Assembly (NCBI GenBank): GCA_033398695.1
Contig: CM065804.1
Location: 52,917,501-52,981,500, forward strand
DNA from: Orobanche coerulescens
Lineage: Eukaryota > Streptophyta > Magnoliopsida > Lamiales > Orobanchaceae
Length of the DNA: 64,000 nt
Reading direction: 5' to 3'
Shown here one piece after another: positions 11,351 to 23,126 of the stretch. The position numbers were made by a program, and so were the translations under genes. Numbering within the stretch: the first letter of the stretch is position 1; each line of letters begins with the position of its first letter. The notes under the pieces were generated by a model that was not told the origin of the DNA, did not search any database, and saw only the letters and a list, made by a program, of their open reading frames with translations.

Positions 11351-11385
11351 GTTTCGGGACGAAACTTATTTTTAGGGGGAGATAA
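11349..11385 (+). other. Stop-proximal stem-loop and polypurine tract (element 1)
   Basis: AAGTTTCGGGACGAAACTT (11349-11367) folds as AAGTTTCG/CGAAACTT around GGA and begins inside the pol stop codon. The polypurine tract TTTAGGGGGAGATAA (11371-11385) abuts the 3' LTR and primes plus-strand DNA synthesis. The same arrangement is present in E and A. Confidence 0.8.
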
Positions 11386-13613
11386 TGTAATATCCGTGTT
11401 TTCTATTTTCGGTAATTTCTATTTTTGGTGTATGTTCGTTTCGGACAGCTCGCTTAGCACTGTTTTGGGATTTTGAATCTATTTTGTTCTTGGAGTTTTT
11501 CTGTCTGGTCGAGTTTTGAGGATGTTTTTGCATAATTTCATCTTGAATTATATCTTGCCGCATGTACGTTCGATTCTCGTAAAACTTGTTCGTTTTCGTT
11601 GTTTCTTGATTTGTATAAGTTTGTATGGTTGAGTTGGTCGTGTTGAAACTTTCGGTTTGTTAATCCGACGTTGTATCGCGATTTTTCGGGCACTTGGGTC
11701 GTTCTTATAATTTTCATAAGTTTGGGGAATTTCGCTTTATTTGTTTCGTTTCAGACTCTCTAGTGATCGAGATTATATTCTCTTTCAACGCTCAACTTTG
11801 TCATCTTGATTATTACGTGTTTATGTTTTTTCCGGATTCTGGTCTTGCTTCGTATTTCGGCACTTTTGTCTTTGGCAGCAGATCGCGGCAAGATCAATCG
11901 CCGCTCGAGTAGCGCACGCTACTCCGGACTTATTGGCGTGCGCTATCACTGTGTGGTTAGCGTACGCTAACCTGGGGTTCGTAGCGTCCGCTAACGATTT
12001 CAGCAGTCTGGGACAGTAGGTTCAGTACTTCGGTATTGGACCAGGTAGCGTACGCTAATTCAGCGTTAGCGCACGCTAATTCCTAGTACTAGCGCACGCT
12101 AACCATGTTAGCTTGCGTACGCTAACTGGAGGACAGTAGGCATCGTTTCTTCCACGCCTGCTAGCGCACCCTAATGCTTGTGCGTAGCGTGCGCTAAGAC
12201 TGCTTTTATATAAATAGGACAACAAAGTCAACTTCGTCATTTTTCCTTCATTTCTTATCCTTCTCGGCTTTGAGCGATTCCAGCGAGGGTTAGGGCCGAT
12301 TCCGATCGTAGATCATCTTTAACTACCACCGTGCATTCCTTGCGTGAATTATTCAAGTTCCTAATCACTTTCCACCATCCGAATCAAGGTAAAAATTCCC
12401 AAAACCCTTGTTTTGAGATTTTGGGGGAATTTTGGGGATTTCTTGGGATTTGACTCTTATAGTCCGAATTATCACTGGATTATCGCTAGACTTCGATCGT
12501 GTACTTGTAATCCTTCGTTTTATTGATGATTTGTGGTTTTAAACTTCAAGTTTTCCATTGTTCGTCACTTATAGTCGACGATACCCAAGTCTTGACCGAC
12601 AAATCGTTCCAAGGGGTAGAATTAGGATTAATTCTTACCTTTCCGAATTATTGAGACTTGTGTATACCGTTATTGTGTTAGGAGCGAATTTGGGAGGATT
12701 GTCCGGACCGAAACTTATTCCTTCGTCGTTTCCTTCGTTTCGTTTCACTCAAGACAAGTACATGTATTACATTTCGTTATGTATGATGTGATTTTCGAAA
12801 TGAATGATGAATTGTGATTTTTGGGTGCGTGAGTTGTGTTCCTTCCACCCGGAGTGTCCTACGGGATGTCTGGGGGTCGATACTATGGGGTACGGCCGCG
12901 GAAGGGAACTTGGGTGCATGTGTGATTGAACTTTCACCCGGAGTGTCCGACGGGATGTCTGGGGGTCGATACTAAGGGGTACGGCCGCGGAAGTGGTATC
13001 CCACCCGGAGTGTTCGACGGGATGTCTGGGGGTCGATACTAAGGGGTACGGCCACGGGATACCAGTTGTGGTTTTGTGATATCGTGATGATTGGAACTGA
13101 TTTGATTGCCAATGTAGTATTCCGGAATATTTATGGCAAATGACTTATGTTTGAGATGATTGTGTAAAAACCGTATTTTGTATATAATGTTGTGTAATTG
13201 TGTACTTGCACTAGCTATTCGAATGCTAACCCCTTAAATGGGGGAAATGCGTCTTATGCATTTTAGGTACCGGGAGAGCTGAGGAGCAGGCACGGGACAC
13301 GCACGCAAAGGATGGGATGGCTTGATGATGTGGCTCGAGTCTGTATTTTTATGTTTTGTCATTGCATTTGTCGAGTACCGGAGTTAGACTGTTTACTTTG
13401 AAACTTGGTTTAAGTCCCCTACGTGGGCAATGAATTGGATTTATCTTATGTTCATGTACTCCGTTAAAATGTTTTGGCCGAGGCCACGGCCTTACTTACT
13501 TTTGAGTGCATCATTTGGGATTATATTGTGGTTTATGTGTCATGTGTTAGCCTGGTAGACCTCACGAGGGTTCTACGGCGTGTAATGTCCCATTTGTGAA
13601 TTGGGGTGTTACA
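11386..13613 (+). repeat. 3' LTR of element 1
   Basis: Collinear with 4287-6503. U3 palindromes are at 11910-11921, 11958-11969, 12046-12057, 12067-12078, 12090-12101 and 12185-12196, mostly perfect, including TAGCGTACGCTA. The TATA box is at about 12205-12217 and the stem-loop triplet at about 12838-13066. It ends GGGTGTTACA before TSD AATAT. The 3' copy keeps more intact palindromes than the 5' copy. Confidence 0.92.
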
Positions 13614-13852
13614 AATATGTATAACATCAATATATAAAATAATTAAGGTACTTGCCTCGATTCGAAGACAAGAATACCACTTCCACAAAAAACGAAACAC
13701 ACGAAGGTCGCCCCTTCGATCAATCACGTAGCAAGCTCGAACCTTAAAAAAAGAAATAATATAGAATTCATCTCAAGTCGAACGAACATCTAACAATCCA
13801 AAAATTACGGTCAGGAGTTCTTAAAATGAAATTTGTCTAGCTTGCTTAACGC

Positions 13853-14170
13853 ACGCTACGTATCCTATGTAGCGTACGTTAAGGCTACTTCGTTAGCACA
13901 CGTAATTATACGCAGCCTAGCGTACGCTAACCATGCACGGTCAGTACCTCACTGATCAGTCGATTGACTCGTCTGATGATATAACACACACTAAGTTCCA
14001 AGCGTAGCGTACGCTAAACATGCCCGATAGCGTACATTAATTTAGATAGCTTAGCATACGCTAAGCATGCATGGCAGCTTCACTGCTGGGCAGCAGACCG
14101 TTCTAACGGTGATGAAACTTTTCAAACTCCTCAGTGATTAACGTACGTTATCCGTCTACATGTCATGTTC
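13853..14170 (-). promoter_or_regulatory. Second palindrome cluster inside LTR A1
   Basis: This is part of the middle piece of A1 (13619-14866). Perfect TAGCGTACGCTA copies are at 13918-13929 and 14005-14016, with several one-mismatch relatives (tagcgtacgtta near 13878 and 14031). In minus sense this cluster lies in the transcribed leader, several hundred bases downstream of the TATA-like box. The matching clusters are 27958-28150 in A2 and 43566-43790 in A3. Confidence 0.55.
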
Positions 14171-14866
14171 ATAAACTCATGAATGATCTTACGGATTGAA
14201 ACATCTTTGAATTCAAGGAAATGAATATCATCACAACTCTTATATTCAAACTCGATTATCATTCTCATGTGAAGTTCGGTGATCTCAGGTTGATGCACTA
14301 GATTCCATTATCATTATCACATTCAGACTTCATTTTGAAGGTGAACTAACAATTCCAACTACGATGTTACAACGACGATATTATAAGCATAATCAATCCC
14401 ACTTCTAAACATGATGTTTGTTGAATAATTCACTAATGAAACTCAATATCTTGATAGCATGATTCATCTAACTCTTCGGAACACGAATCTAAGGCTGTAG
14501 AAAGAATTAAAATACCTTAAGATGAAGGAAACACCGAGTCCAAAAGGTAGAATCCAGCTCCGGTTGTTTGTATGCCAATCCAAGGTGTTTCTACACTTCA
14601 ACGATCAATCACAAGTGACATTCAACCTCCAATTATCAAGTAGAGGTGGTCTAAGTGTGTTTAAGGAGGATAATAGGCTCTATGGACTATCAAGAAATGA
14701 GGACGAGTGAAGGAAACAAGAAGAAATGGAGTGCTGTCCCTTAAATAAAGTTTCTGCATATTAGCTGATTAGCGCACGCTATCCTACTTTCCTTAGCGCA
14801 CGCTAATAAGCGTTCACTCAAAAACTGTCCAGTTCCGCCCGTGGGAATCTTATCCGGACTCATGTC

Positions 14867-16154
14867 TGTTAGGCGTATTTTTATACGCTTATTCATCATT
14901 ATTTTGTAGTATTTTGGAGTGTGAAATCATCTAAATGAGCTTTTAATGCCTTAATTTTGCATGATTGACAGGAAATTGAAGTCCGGAAGCTTAAACGATG
15001 CAAAACGGCGAAACGGCAAAATCGACTATGAGCCGCGGACAAGGAAGCCGAGCCGCGGCAAAGGAAGACACCACCAAGGGGCGGTAGTAGTCAGACTGTG
15101 TCGCATGGCCCCATGTGAGCCGCGGCACGTAGGATTTAATTACGCCTGTGTATTCAGATTTTGGCGATGTGCCGCGGCACGAGTTGATGAGCCGCGGCAC
15201 ACTTAGCGGGTTTGGTACGTCTGCGCGGATTTTGGGCCGTTTGAAGCCGTTTCAACCAACTAATACGGACGCGATTTATGGAAGTGCTGAGCTATAAATA
15301 GGGCTTAAGACCCTAATTTAATTATCTTGGAATCATTAAATCTAAACCTAGGAGAGCTTAAGCTTGGAGAGAAGAGGAGGAAAGCAGAGGAATTCAAGGG
15401 TATGAAGTCAAGAACGGAGGAATCCGAGCTTCATCTGCGTTTGAATTTTATGATTTCGTTTATTTATTCTGTATTTTCACTTTTTAGTATGTCGCTAAAG
15501 CCCTAATCTAGGGTTTTGATGAAACCTTTATTTTGACGAATTGATTGAGATTATCCAATTTATTACCTTTTATTGAGTTTTCCCAATTATGTTTAATGCT
15601 TGCAATTATCCGCCAATAGTTGTATTGATTTAATCATTCACTTGAATCGGGAGAGGAGATTTGGTGAGGAACTATTGGTGAGGACCGTTTTATTCGTGAG
15701 ATAGGAATATACTCATAGGAACTACGTGGCTTTAGGAGATTTCATGCTTTTTGCCTAGCGACGAGATAATTCACCTAGTGATAGAGTGCGTTAGTCGCCG
15801 TTAGATAAATCTATTGACCTCGGAGAGGCGGTAGAATATATTAGCAATCTCCGCCTTCAATAAATTGGGAAAATTATTTATTACGGATGATCAAGATTAA
15901 ATTCGGATAAATTAAGGTGGATTGAACTCTGACCTATTTATCATTTGATTCCTTTTATTCAAGCTATCGCTCGTTTAGTCTCTTATTCATTCTTTTAGTT
16001 ATTAATCCAAAAACCCAACTTCGATTGTTCAAATAAAATTGGAATACGAAACGCTTGTAGTTAGAGATTCAATCCTCGTGGGAACGATACTCTACTTATC
16101 ACTTTATTACTTGTAAACGATGACGTGCACTTGCGTGTAGGAAATATCGCAACA
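14867..16154 (+). repeat. 5' LTR of element C
   Basis: It begins TGTTAGGCGTATTTTTATAC and ends ATATCGCAACA. U3 carries GCCGCGGC palindromes at 15040-15192. The TATA box CTATAAATA is at 15292-15300, followed by the conserved gggcttaagaccct. Against the 3' LTR it lacks many 1-3 base pieces, often where the 3' copy reads CAG or CTG (for example gtcgctaaag against gtcaggctaaag). Confidence 0.9.
15040..15300 (+). promoter_or_regulatory. U3 palindromes GTGCC-GC-GGCAC and TATA box (5' LTR, element C)
   Basis: A perfect GTGCCGCGGCAC is at 15169-15180. Variants G(T/A)GCCGCGGC(A/T)C lie near 15041, 15052, 15117 and 15190. All keep the core GCCGCGGC. The TATA box is at 15292-15300, about 100 bp downstream. 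The 3' LTR copies (24055-24220) include 2-bp-deleted forms such as gtgccgcgcac. Confidence 0.7.
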
Positions 16155-16159
16155 AGTTT

Positions 16160-16175
16160 TGGCGCCGCTGTCGGG
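16160..16175 (+). other. Primer-binding site, tRNA-Asp type (element C)
   Basis: TGGCGCCGCTGTCGGG begins 5 bp after the 5' LTR. Element B has TGGCGCCGTTGTCGGGG. This is the primer class typical of Athila-type elements, complementary to the 3' end of tRNA-Asp. Confidence 0.8.
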
Positions 16176-16403
16176 ATTGAAATTTCTCTAATATCGATTT
16201 AAGTATTTCCAGTCTTAATTTGAACGTTTTATTTTTATTTTTTGTTTATTTAATTTCGTTTATTTGTTTTTCCTTTTCAGGACCTTTCGTGTAGTGCATG
16301 AGAAGACTCGGTAACGAAGGCCTACTACCTTTGGACACCGAGCTCGAGCGCACTCTAAGAAGGAACAAAAAGGAGAAAAGAGAGCTGCAGATTTACGGTC
16401 AAC

Positions 16404-17884
16404 ATGGCCGAGAATATTGAAATCCAAGGAGGAGACAACCAAGTGCGGCAAGTTCAACCGGAACTCGCTCTTCGAGATTATGCCATGCCGCAAGTCAACG
16501 CAAATTTTTCAGGAATTCGGCGTCCCACCATCCAAGCTAATAACTTTGAGATCAAGCCCGCCATTATTCAGATGGTGCAGGCGAGCCCATTCTGTGGACT
16601 ACCGAAGGATGACCAGAATGCCCACATTGCTTCGTTCCTTGAGATATGCGACACATTTAAAACTAATGGTGTCACCGACGACGCCATCCGATTGAGGCTT
16701 TTCCCTTTTTCTTTGAGGGATAAAGCAAAATTCTGGTTGAATTCCTTACCGCCGGGGTCGATTACAACTTGGGAGAGGTTAGTGCAAGCCTTCCTTGCAA
16801 AATTTTTCCCACCAGCTAAGACGGCGCGGTTAAGAAACGAGATAACCACTTTTGCCCAAGATTGATATGGAATCGCTCCACGAGGCGTGGGAGCGATATA
16901 AAGAATTGCTTCAAGATGCCCTCATCACGGCATTCTGATTGGCTTCACCGCATACGTTTTATGGTGGTTTGAGTGCTTCTACACGCACTTTAGTGGATGC
17001 AGCCTCCGAGGAACATTCATGGGAAAATCTATGGCCGAGGCTCACGTGCTTTTGGAAGATATGGCTGAAAACGCTTACCAATGGCCAGCAGAAAGATTGA
17101 CACCGAAGAGGGTAATGGAAGTTTCGAGCAATGATCCGATTTCCACCTTGTCGGCTCAAGTCGCCGCTTTGACACAACACCCGTAACTTTTCGCACGCAC
17201 CAGCCGTTACCATTGAGACATGTAATTGGTGTAACGGATCACACCCGAGTGCGGAGTGTCAATTTGGAAATCCGTCGAGCAACATCGATGGAGCAAGCTC
17301 GGCCGTGGCCAATGGAAATCGACAAAGCAATTTTTACCCAAAGACTTATAATCAAGGGTGGAGGAATCAACAAAATTCTCCATGGAGAAATGGGCAAGCT
17401 ATGAAGCCTCCACAACCTCACTTGCAACCCCACAAGCCCCTCAATCTTCAAAGGTATCTTTGGAGGATGATCTTGCTCAATTGGCTAACACAAGCCAATT
17501 CATGACCCGCACCGAGACGACTCTTCAAAATCATTCAACCTCCATCCGAAATCTAGAAACACAAATGGGGCGATTGCTAATTTATTGTCTTCTCGGGCTC
17601 AAGGTGCAGCCCCCAACGCAGCCAAGTGAAACCTAAGGAAAATGTGCAAGCAATCGAATTAAGAAGCGGAAAGGAGTTGAAAGGGCAGCCTATTAATGAC
17701 AAAGAGCACCGAACGTGCGTAACGAGAAGGAAAAGGATGAGACGCCTAAGCCAAAGGAAGTATCGACTACTCAGCCCACTCCTCAAATTCCATTTCCACA
17801 TTTTCAAAAGCAAAATCGGACAAGCGCTTTTAAAATTCCTCGACGTTTTCAAGAAGTTGCACATAAACATTCCGTCACGACGCA
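16404..17884 (+). pseudogene. gag: gag of element C (Athila-type, frameshifted)
   Basis: The ATG at 16404 starts MAENIEIQGG, identical to the start in element B. The Gag core follows with motifs 'RRPTIQANNFEIKP', 'FLEICDTFKTNGVTDDAIRL' and 'RDKAKFWLNSLPPGSITTW'. The first segment ends at 16865 by frameshift just after 'NEITTFAQD'. The remainder runs in changing frames. A CCHC-type knuckle 'CNWCNGSHPSAEC' (C-x2-C-x3-H-x4-C) is coded near 17220-17258, and a coiled-coil-like stretch, 'TRTETTLQNHSTSIRNLETQ', at about 17500-17570. In the family Gag runs on into protease without a stop; here they are joined near 17885 (MPSYVKFMKEIL). No functional product is expected. Confidence 0.85.
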
Positions 17885-18874
17885 TTGGAACAGATGCCGA
17901 GTTACGTCAAGTTCATGAAAGAGATCTTGTCCAATAAACGGAAGCTCGAGGAATATGAGACGATCGCTTTAACGGAGGAGTGCAGCGCTATTTTACAAAA
18001 GAAACTCCCACCGAAATTGAGAGATCCGGGGAGTTTCACCATTCCTTGCATCATCGGAAATTCATCTTTTGAAAGAGCCCTATGTGATCTCGGAGCCAGT
18101 ATAAATCTTATGCCCCTTTCGATTTTTAAAAAGCTGGAGATTGGGGAAGCCAAGCCGACGACAGTCTCTCTACAATTGGCCGATAGATCCATCAAATATC
18201 CGAGGGGTGTGATAGAGGACGTTTTAGTCAAAGTGGATAAGTTCATCTTTCCGGCCGATTTCATCGTACTTGATATGGAAGAAGACCAAGATATCCCAAT
18301 TATTTTGGGAAGACCATTTTTGGCAACAGGCCGAACGTTGATTGATGTGGAAAAAGGAAAGCTGACTTTGCGCGTTCAAGAGGAGCAAGTAACCTTCAAT
18401 ATTTTTCGATCCGTAAAATATCCAAGTGACGCTGAAAATTGTTTCCAAGTTGACGTCATTGACTCATGCGTGAGTAAAACTTTTCGAGAAAACTATCCAC
18501 CCGATCCATTGGAATCCGTTTTGATTGGGTCAAGCTTTCAACCAAATGGAGAGCATGCCGCCTACGTACGACACATGGATGCTTCCCCGCCAATCTTTAT
18601 TCGTAAACCATTCGAGGAGCTAGGAAGTTCACTAACTCGACCGACCCCATCGATTGAAAAACCTCCAAAATTGGAACTCAAAAAGCTGCCACCTCATTTG
18701 AAGTATGCATTCACTGGGCCCGACGACTCCCTTCCAGCTTATTCTTTCGGCCACATTAGCGGAGATCAAGAGGCAAAATTATTAAGAGTTTTGAGGAGTA
18801 CAAATCGCTTCTTGGATGGTCTATTGCGGATATCAAGGGGATCAGCCCATCGATTTGCATGCACAAGATTTTGA
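17885..18874 (+). pseudogene. pol: Protease and start of RT of element C
   Basis: An open segment of 329 aa. The first residues continue Gag (MPSYVKFMKEILS). The retropepsin active site is CDLGASINLMPLS with the catalytic Asp at residue 68, followed by the flap region and 'IILGRPFLATGRTLIDVEKG', typical of plant Athila protease. The tail 'PPKLELKKLPPHLKYAF' is the conserved lead-in to RT. The protease fold appears complete, but with a broken Gag upstream and RT downstream it cannot be produced normally. It is the longest intact piece of C. Confidence 0.85.
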
Positions 18875-20228
18875 TGGAGGAAGACTAAAAACAATCAGTG
18901 AAGCATCAACGCCTGAATCCTAACATGAAGGAGGTGGTAAAAGTCGAGGTTTTAAAACTCCTCGACGCAGTATGATCTTTCCAATTTCGATAGTAAGTGG
19001 GTAAGTCCGGTTCAAGTTGTGTCGAAAAAGGGTGGGATAACAGCTTGTTCAAAACTATAATAAAGAATTAATTCCCACCAGATTGTTACTGTTTGGCGTA
19101 TGTGCATAGATTATAGGAAACAAAATAAGGCAACTATAAAAGATAATTTACCCATGACATGAATAGATCAGATGGAATATAGATTAGACTTACAAGATTT
19201 CTATTGCTTTCTAGATGGATATTCGGGGTATAATCGATTTACATAGCCCCCGAAGACCAAGAGAAAACGACGTTTACATGTCCTTACGGCATTTTCGCTT
19301 ATAGGCGCATGCCGTTTGGATTGTGTAATGCGCCGGCAACTTTTCAACGGTGTATGATGGCTATTTTTTCTGACATGGTAGAGCAGTGTATTGAGATTTT
19401 CATGGATGATTTTTCTGTTTTTGGAGATTCTTTTGACATTTGTTTGGAAAATTTGCAGAAGGTCTTGCGAAGATGTGAAGAGACCAATTTAGTCTTGAAT
19501 TGGGAGAAGTGTCATTTTATGGTGCAGGAGGGCATTGTGCTTGGCCATCGAATATCCTCACATGGAATTGAAGTCGACCGAGCGAAAATTGAGACAATTG
19601 AGAAGATGCCTCCACCCACTTCGGTCAAGGGGATTAGGAGTTTTCTGGGACACGCCGGTTTCTATCGCCGATTTATTAAGGATTTTTCAAAGATCACGAA
19701 GCCGCTGTGCAACTTACTCATGAAAGATGTCCCATTTACTTTCGACGAGTCTTGTAAAGAAAGTTTTGAGTTGTCAAGAAAGCTCTAAGCACGGCACCGG
19801 TGATAGTCGCTCCGGATTGGGACCTTCCATTCGAACTAATGTGCGATGCTAGCGATTTTGCCATTGGGGCTGTTTTGGGGCGAGACGAGGGAAGGTGTTT
19901 CATGTCATATACTATGCGAGCCGACGCTCGATGACGCCCAAAGAAATTATGCCACAACGGAGAAGGAATTGTTGGCGGTGATATTTGCATTTGATAAATT
20001 TCGGGCTTATCTACTAGGAACAAAGGTGATAGTGTGGACCAATCATTCGGCGATAAAGTACCTTTTGAGAAGAAGGATGCCAAACCAAGGTTGATTCGGT
20101 GGGTGCTACTCCTTCAAGAATTCAACTTGGAGATTCGGGACAAGAAAGGGACAGAAAATGTTATAGCCGATCACCTTTCACGGTTAGAGAGTTCCTCGAG
20201 AAGGAAGAAAGTCAGCCACAAATTATAG
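18875..20228 (+). pseudogene. pol: Reverse transcriptase and RNase H of element C
   Basis: The N-terminal RT half (18875-19300) is scrambled by frameshifts. Recognisable codons include a degenerate VWRMCIDYR near 19093-19120. The segment 19309-19788 is clean: 'MPFGLCNAPATFQRCM', then the catalytic motif 'FMDDFSVFGDSF' (FMDD is usual for Athila, YIDD for others), and 'FLGHAGFYRRFIKDFS'. RNase H follows in shifted frames: '[18 protein letters not shown]' (19950-20020) and '[11 protein letters not shown]' (20160-20195), whose ADHLSR motif ends the domain. At least three frameshifts separate these blocks. Confidence 0.85.
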
Positions 20229-20408
20229 AAACCTTCCCCGACGAGCACGGCTCTACAAGTTGGATTCAACACATGCGCCTTGGTATGCCGATCTAGTGAA
20301 CTACTTAGCAAGTAAAACAATTCCGAACGATCTCTCAAGTCATCAAAAGAATAAGATAATCTCGGAAGCTAAGTAATAAGAGTGGGACGATCCTTTTCTA
20401 TTTAAGCG

Positions 20409-21555
20409 ATGCCCGATCAAATTATCCGTAGATGCATTCCAGATGAGGAAATCCACAGTGTCTTGAACCATTGCCATGCATCGCTCGCGGTGGACACTTT
20501 AGTGGAAATAGAACAAAGCGAAGGTCTTACGGTGGGATTTTATTGGCCGTCCTTATTCAAAGATGCTCACTCCTTTGTGTCTACATGTGATCGGTGTCAA
20601 CGGACAGGAAACATCTCAAGACGACACGAAATGCCGCTGAACACCATACTTGAAGTCGAATTATTTGATGTATGGGGGATCAACTTCATGGGTCCATTTC
20701 CCCCATCAAACAAGAATCTCTACATTTTGGTGGCCGTGGATTACGTCTCCAAATGGGTTGAAGCGGTGGCACTACCTACGAATGGGTCCAATGTCGTAAT
20801 CAAGTTTATCAAACAACATATCTTCTCACGCTTTGGGACTCCACGTGCTATTATAAGTGATGGTGGGTCACACTTCGACAACAAATTTCTTGATGCGGTT
20901 TTGAGAAAATACGGAGTCACTCATCGTGTTGCCACAAAGATACCATCCGCAAACGAGTGGTCAAGTCGAGATATCAAATCGAGAGCTGAAGTGGATTCTA
21001 GAAAAGACGGTCACTCGTCTCGAAAAGATTGGGCATTTAAACTCGATGATGCACTTTGGGCGTCTGGACTGCGTATAAGACACCTATCGGAATGTCGCCC
21101 TACAGATTGGTCTATGGAAAAGGTTGCCATATGCCCGTAGAGATGGAGCACCGTGCTTATTGGGCGATAAAGAAACTAAACTTTGATCTAAAATCCGCAG
21201 GGGAAAAGCGTTGTTTGCAGCTGAACGAGTTGGAAGAAATTCGCCACAACTCATACGAAAATGCAAAACTTTATAAGGAGCGGACAAAAATTTGGCATGA
21301 TAAGCACATCACGCAGAGAGAATTTGTCCCGGTCAAGAGGTGTTGCTATTCAACTCACGCTTAAAGTTATTTCCCGGGAAATTGCGTTCACGATGGTCGG
21401 GACCGTTCACCGTAGTTCAAGTGTTTCCACATGGTGCAGTAGAAGTTCAAAGAGATGGTCGAAAATTCAAAGTGAATGGAAAACGGTTGAAGGCATACTT
21501 GGGAAATCCAATAGACACGCAGAAAACGAGCGTCACCTTATCCACCGCCGGATGA
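20409..21555 (+). pseudogene. pol: Integrase of element C, catalytic core damaged
   Basis: The first segment (20409-21140) has the second half of the HHCC zinc region (CDRCQRTG), then 'DVWGINFMGPFP', where relatives have WGIDFMGPFP. The first catalytic Asp is therefore replaced by Asn. The second Asp is present in 'IISDGGSHF'. The NGQ-E region carrying the catalytic Glu is deleted or scrambled ('[13 protein letters not shown]'). Frames then shift (21056-21364, 21340-21555), giving '[20 protein letters not shown]' and '[19 protein letters not shown]'. The latter is the C-terminal GPF module. Inactive as an integrase by at least two independent lesions. Confidence 0.85.
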
Positions 21556-21564
21556 ATGCGAGAG

Positions 21565-21616
21565 AAGTCCGGCTGAAGACTATAAACTTAGCGCTCCTCG
21601 GGAGGCAACCCGAGTA
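21565..21616 (+). other. Conserved post-integrase hairpin (element C)
   Basis: CTCGGGAGGCAACCCGAG at 21597-21614 forms a 6-bp stem CTCGGG/CCCGAG around AGGCAA. It is preceded by 'gaagactataaacttagcgct', which is also present in element B (38929-38946 and neighbouring bases, minus). It lies just after the end of pol coding. Function unknown. Confidence 0.6.
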
Positions 21617-21780
21617 TTAGTTGTAGATTCTTTGTTGTTTGCTTGCATTTTTAGAGTCTCTTTTTTGTCTTCTTTCCTCTTTGATCCATCCTTTCCTCTC
21701 ATCTTAATGAATTCGTGTAAAATTTCTGTGCAGGAATCAGCAAAGGGGATAAATTCAATAATGGGCCGCAGACAGCCAGT

Positions 21781-22085
21781 GAGCCGCGGCACACACCACC
21801 GAGGAAAAATGGCCGATCAAATCGTACCTGTGCCGCGGCATGATCTTACCGAGCCGCGGCACACCAGGTCTCTGAGCCGCGGCACCCGATAACCGAGCCG
21901 CGGCACACTAAATGGTCAAGAAACGCCTGTGGCGCTCAGATTTGTGCCGCGGCATACTAAGGCCGAGCCGCGGCACACTATAACACCGAGCCGCGCATAC
22001 TAAGTCCGAGCCGCGGCACCGGCGACATATCAAAACGTCCAAATCCGATCAGACTTTGGGCCGCGGCTCACTTTTATCAGGCCGC
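21781..22085 (+). promoter_or_regulatory. Internal palindrome cluster between pol and accessory region (element C)
   Basis: About ten copies of G(A/T)GCCGCGGC(A/T)C or close variants, starting at 21781-21792 (GAGCCGCGGCAC) and 21830-21841 (GTGCCGCGGCAT) and continuing through about 22085. They are the same motif as in the LTR U3 of C and B. Element B has the matching cluster at 38544-38766 ahead of its accessory ORF. No other 300-bp stretch of the internal region is so enriched. Confidence 0.65.
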
Positions 22086-22665
22086 GGCCCCGTCGCAAAA
22101 TAAGAGCAAATGTGTCAAGCTCTTTCATCGATCGGCCCGCATAGTATACTTCTTCCCTTCATTCCTTCCTTCCCGCACACGATGAGGTTAGTCGGGTCCA
22201 TTCTATCGATCTCCTTCTCAAATTCTCCGTAATTTTTGATTTCTAAATCATAGGTGATTATTGATGTGAAAAGATTTGGAGTTTTATATTGCTAGTTATT
22301 CATCATTGTTATTTCTAGAATGGAGTTGGAATATGGGGAATTTGTTATTGTGATGGAATTGTTATTTATGAACGAATTGTTGATGATGGTTGTCGTAATT
22401 CAGGGTTATAATCTGTGTTTTTATTTTTGGGATTTGGAATTAACCATCAAAATTTTTGTTCTTCATTTTAACTTGTGCACACAAGGTGTTTGATAAATTG
22501 CAGCAATGAAAAATGGCTCATTCACACTCCGCATGATGTAGTCAAGAAGCGTGCATGCTCACCGGACGATGCCGGCACCAGCTCCTGAGCAGACTGGAGG
22601 GGAGTACTTGACCTTTTACTTTTCTTGCATTTCATTTTTTGTCCATTGAGGTCAATGTACGTCCT
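22086..22665 (+). pseudogene. Remnant leader and tail of deleted accessory gene (element C)
   Basis: After the palindrome cluster comes a pyrimidine-rich stretch, a possible donor at 22186 (gaggttagt) and a possible acceptor ending GCAG near 22503. Then a short frame starts at ATG 22506 and soon joins 'gatgccggcaccagctc' (about 22568-22585). The latter matches the last codons of the accessory ORF in element B (near 36558-36580, minus). About 1.3 kb of coding sequence present in B is therefore missing here. The leader arrangement parallels B. Confidence 0.55.
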
Positions 22666-22678
22666 AAGTTTGGGGGGG
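22666..22678 (+). other. Second, internal polypurine tract (element C)
   Basis: AAGTTTGGGGGGG resembles the 3' polypurine tract AAGTTTGGGGGTATT at 23872-23886, 1.2 kb further on. Element B has the same internal tract at 36467-36480 (minus), directly after its accessory ORF. It could prime a second plus-strand start, as central tracts do in some retroviruses; this is inference. Confidence 0.5.
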
Positions 22679-23126
22679 CTTTACTTTCAGTTTCTTATAT
22701 TCATTGCTGTACTCTATTTTATTGCTGTACACTATTTAGTTGCACACTTTTCTTTTCTTTGCGAAATTTTTTTTTAGATAGCCTTGCTTGCCGTAGTTTT
22801 TCTTTATTCGTGAATTTTCGTGCTTCTATTTTGTGTGATACTGATGTTACGACACTGTCTTTCTCTCTGAAGAAGCGGGCGAGTTCTAGTCGAGTTGTAG
22901 TCAGTTATTTCTGTTATGCTTAGTATTCAATTAGGTCCGAAATTTTTAGTGATTGTAGATGACTTGGCAGATAAGAGACGATACATACTTGTTTTTAAAT
23001 CCCCATCAATACGTTTGGCTACATTTTCCGGATAGTGAGTCGTACTGTTTCTTTAGTCGTGTTGGCACTTAAATTGAGTTTAGAGTCGGTCAGTTTTTCC
23101 CTAAAGTCGAGATAAGGTGTTCTATG

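Larger units (their letters stand above)
4287..13613 (+). mobile_element. Element 1: full-length, defective Ty3/gypsy chromovirus (Tekay-type)
   Basis: A 9.3-kb element with two LTRs of about 2.2 kb (4287-6503 and 11386-13613), beginning TGTAATATCC and ending GGGTGTTACA. The TSD is AATAT (4282-4286 and 13614-13618). Removing the element restores the sequence seen uninterrupted at 43331-43350. It has an initiator-Met tRNA-like primer site, a polypurine tract, and remnants of gag, protease, RT, RNase H, integrase and chromodomain in that order. The order with integrase after RNase H defines Ty3/gypsy, and the C-terminal chromodomain marks a chromovirus. Several frameshifts and stops make it non-autonomous. 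The two LTRs differ by many small indels concentrated near 4800-5090, so either it is not very young or part of the difference is consensus error. Confidence 0.95.

Noticed and set aside
22639..22923. 94-aa frame with transmembrane-like Leu/Phe stretch, considered as an envelope remnant
   Set aside because: It begins inside the second polypurine tract region and is T-rich non-coding sequence shared with B. No signal peptide, cysteine pattern or conserved frame in B.
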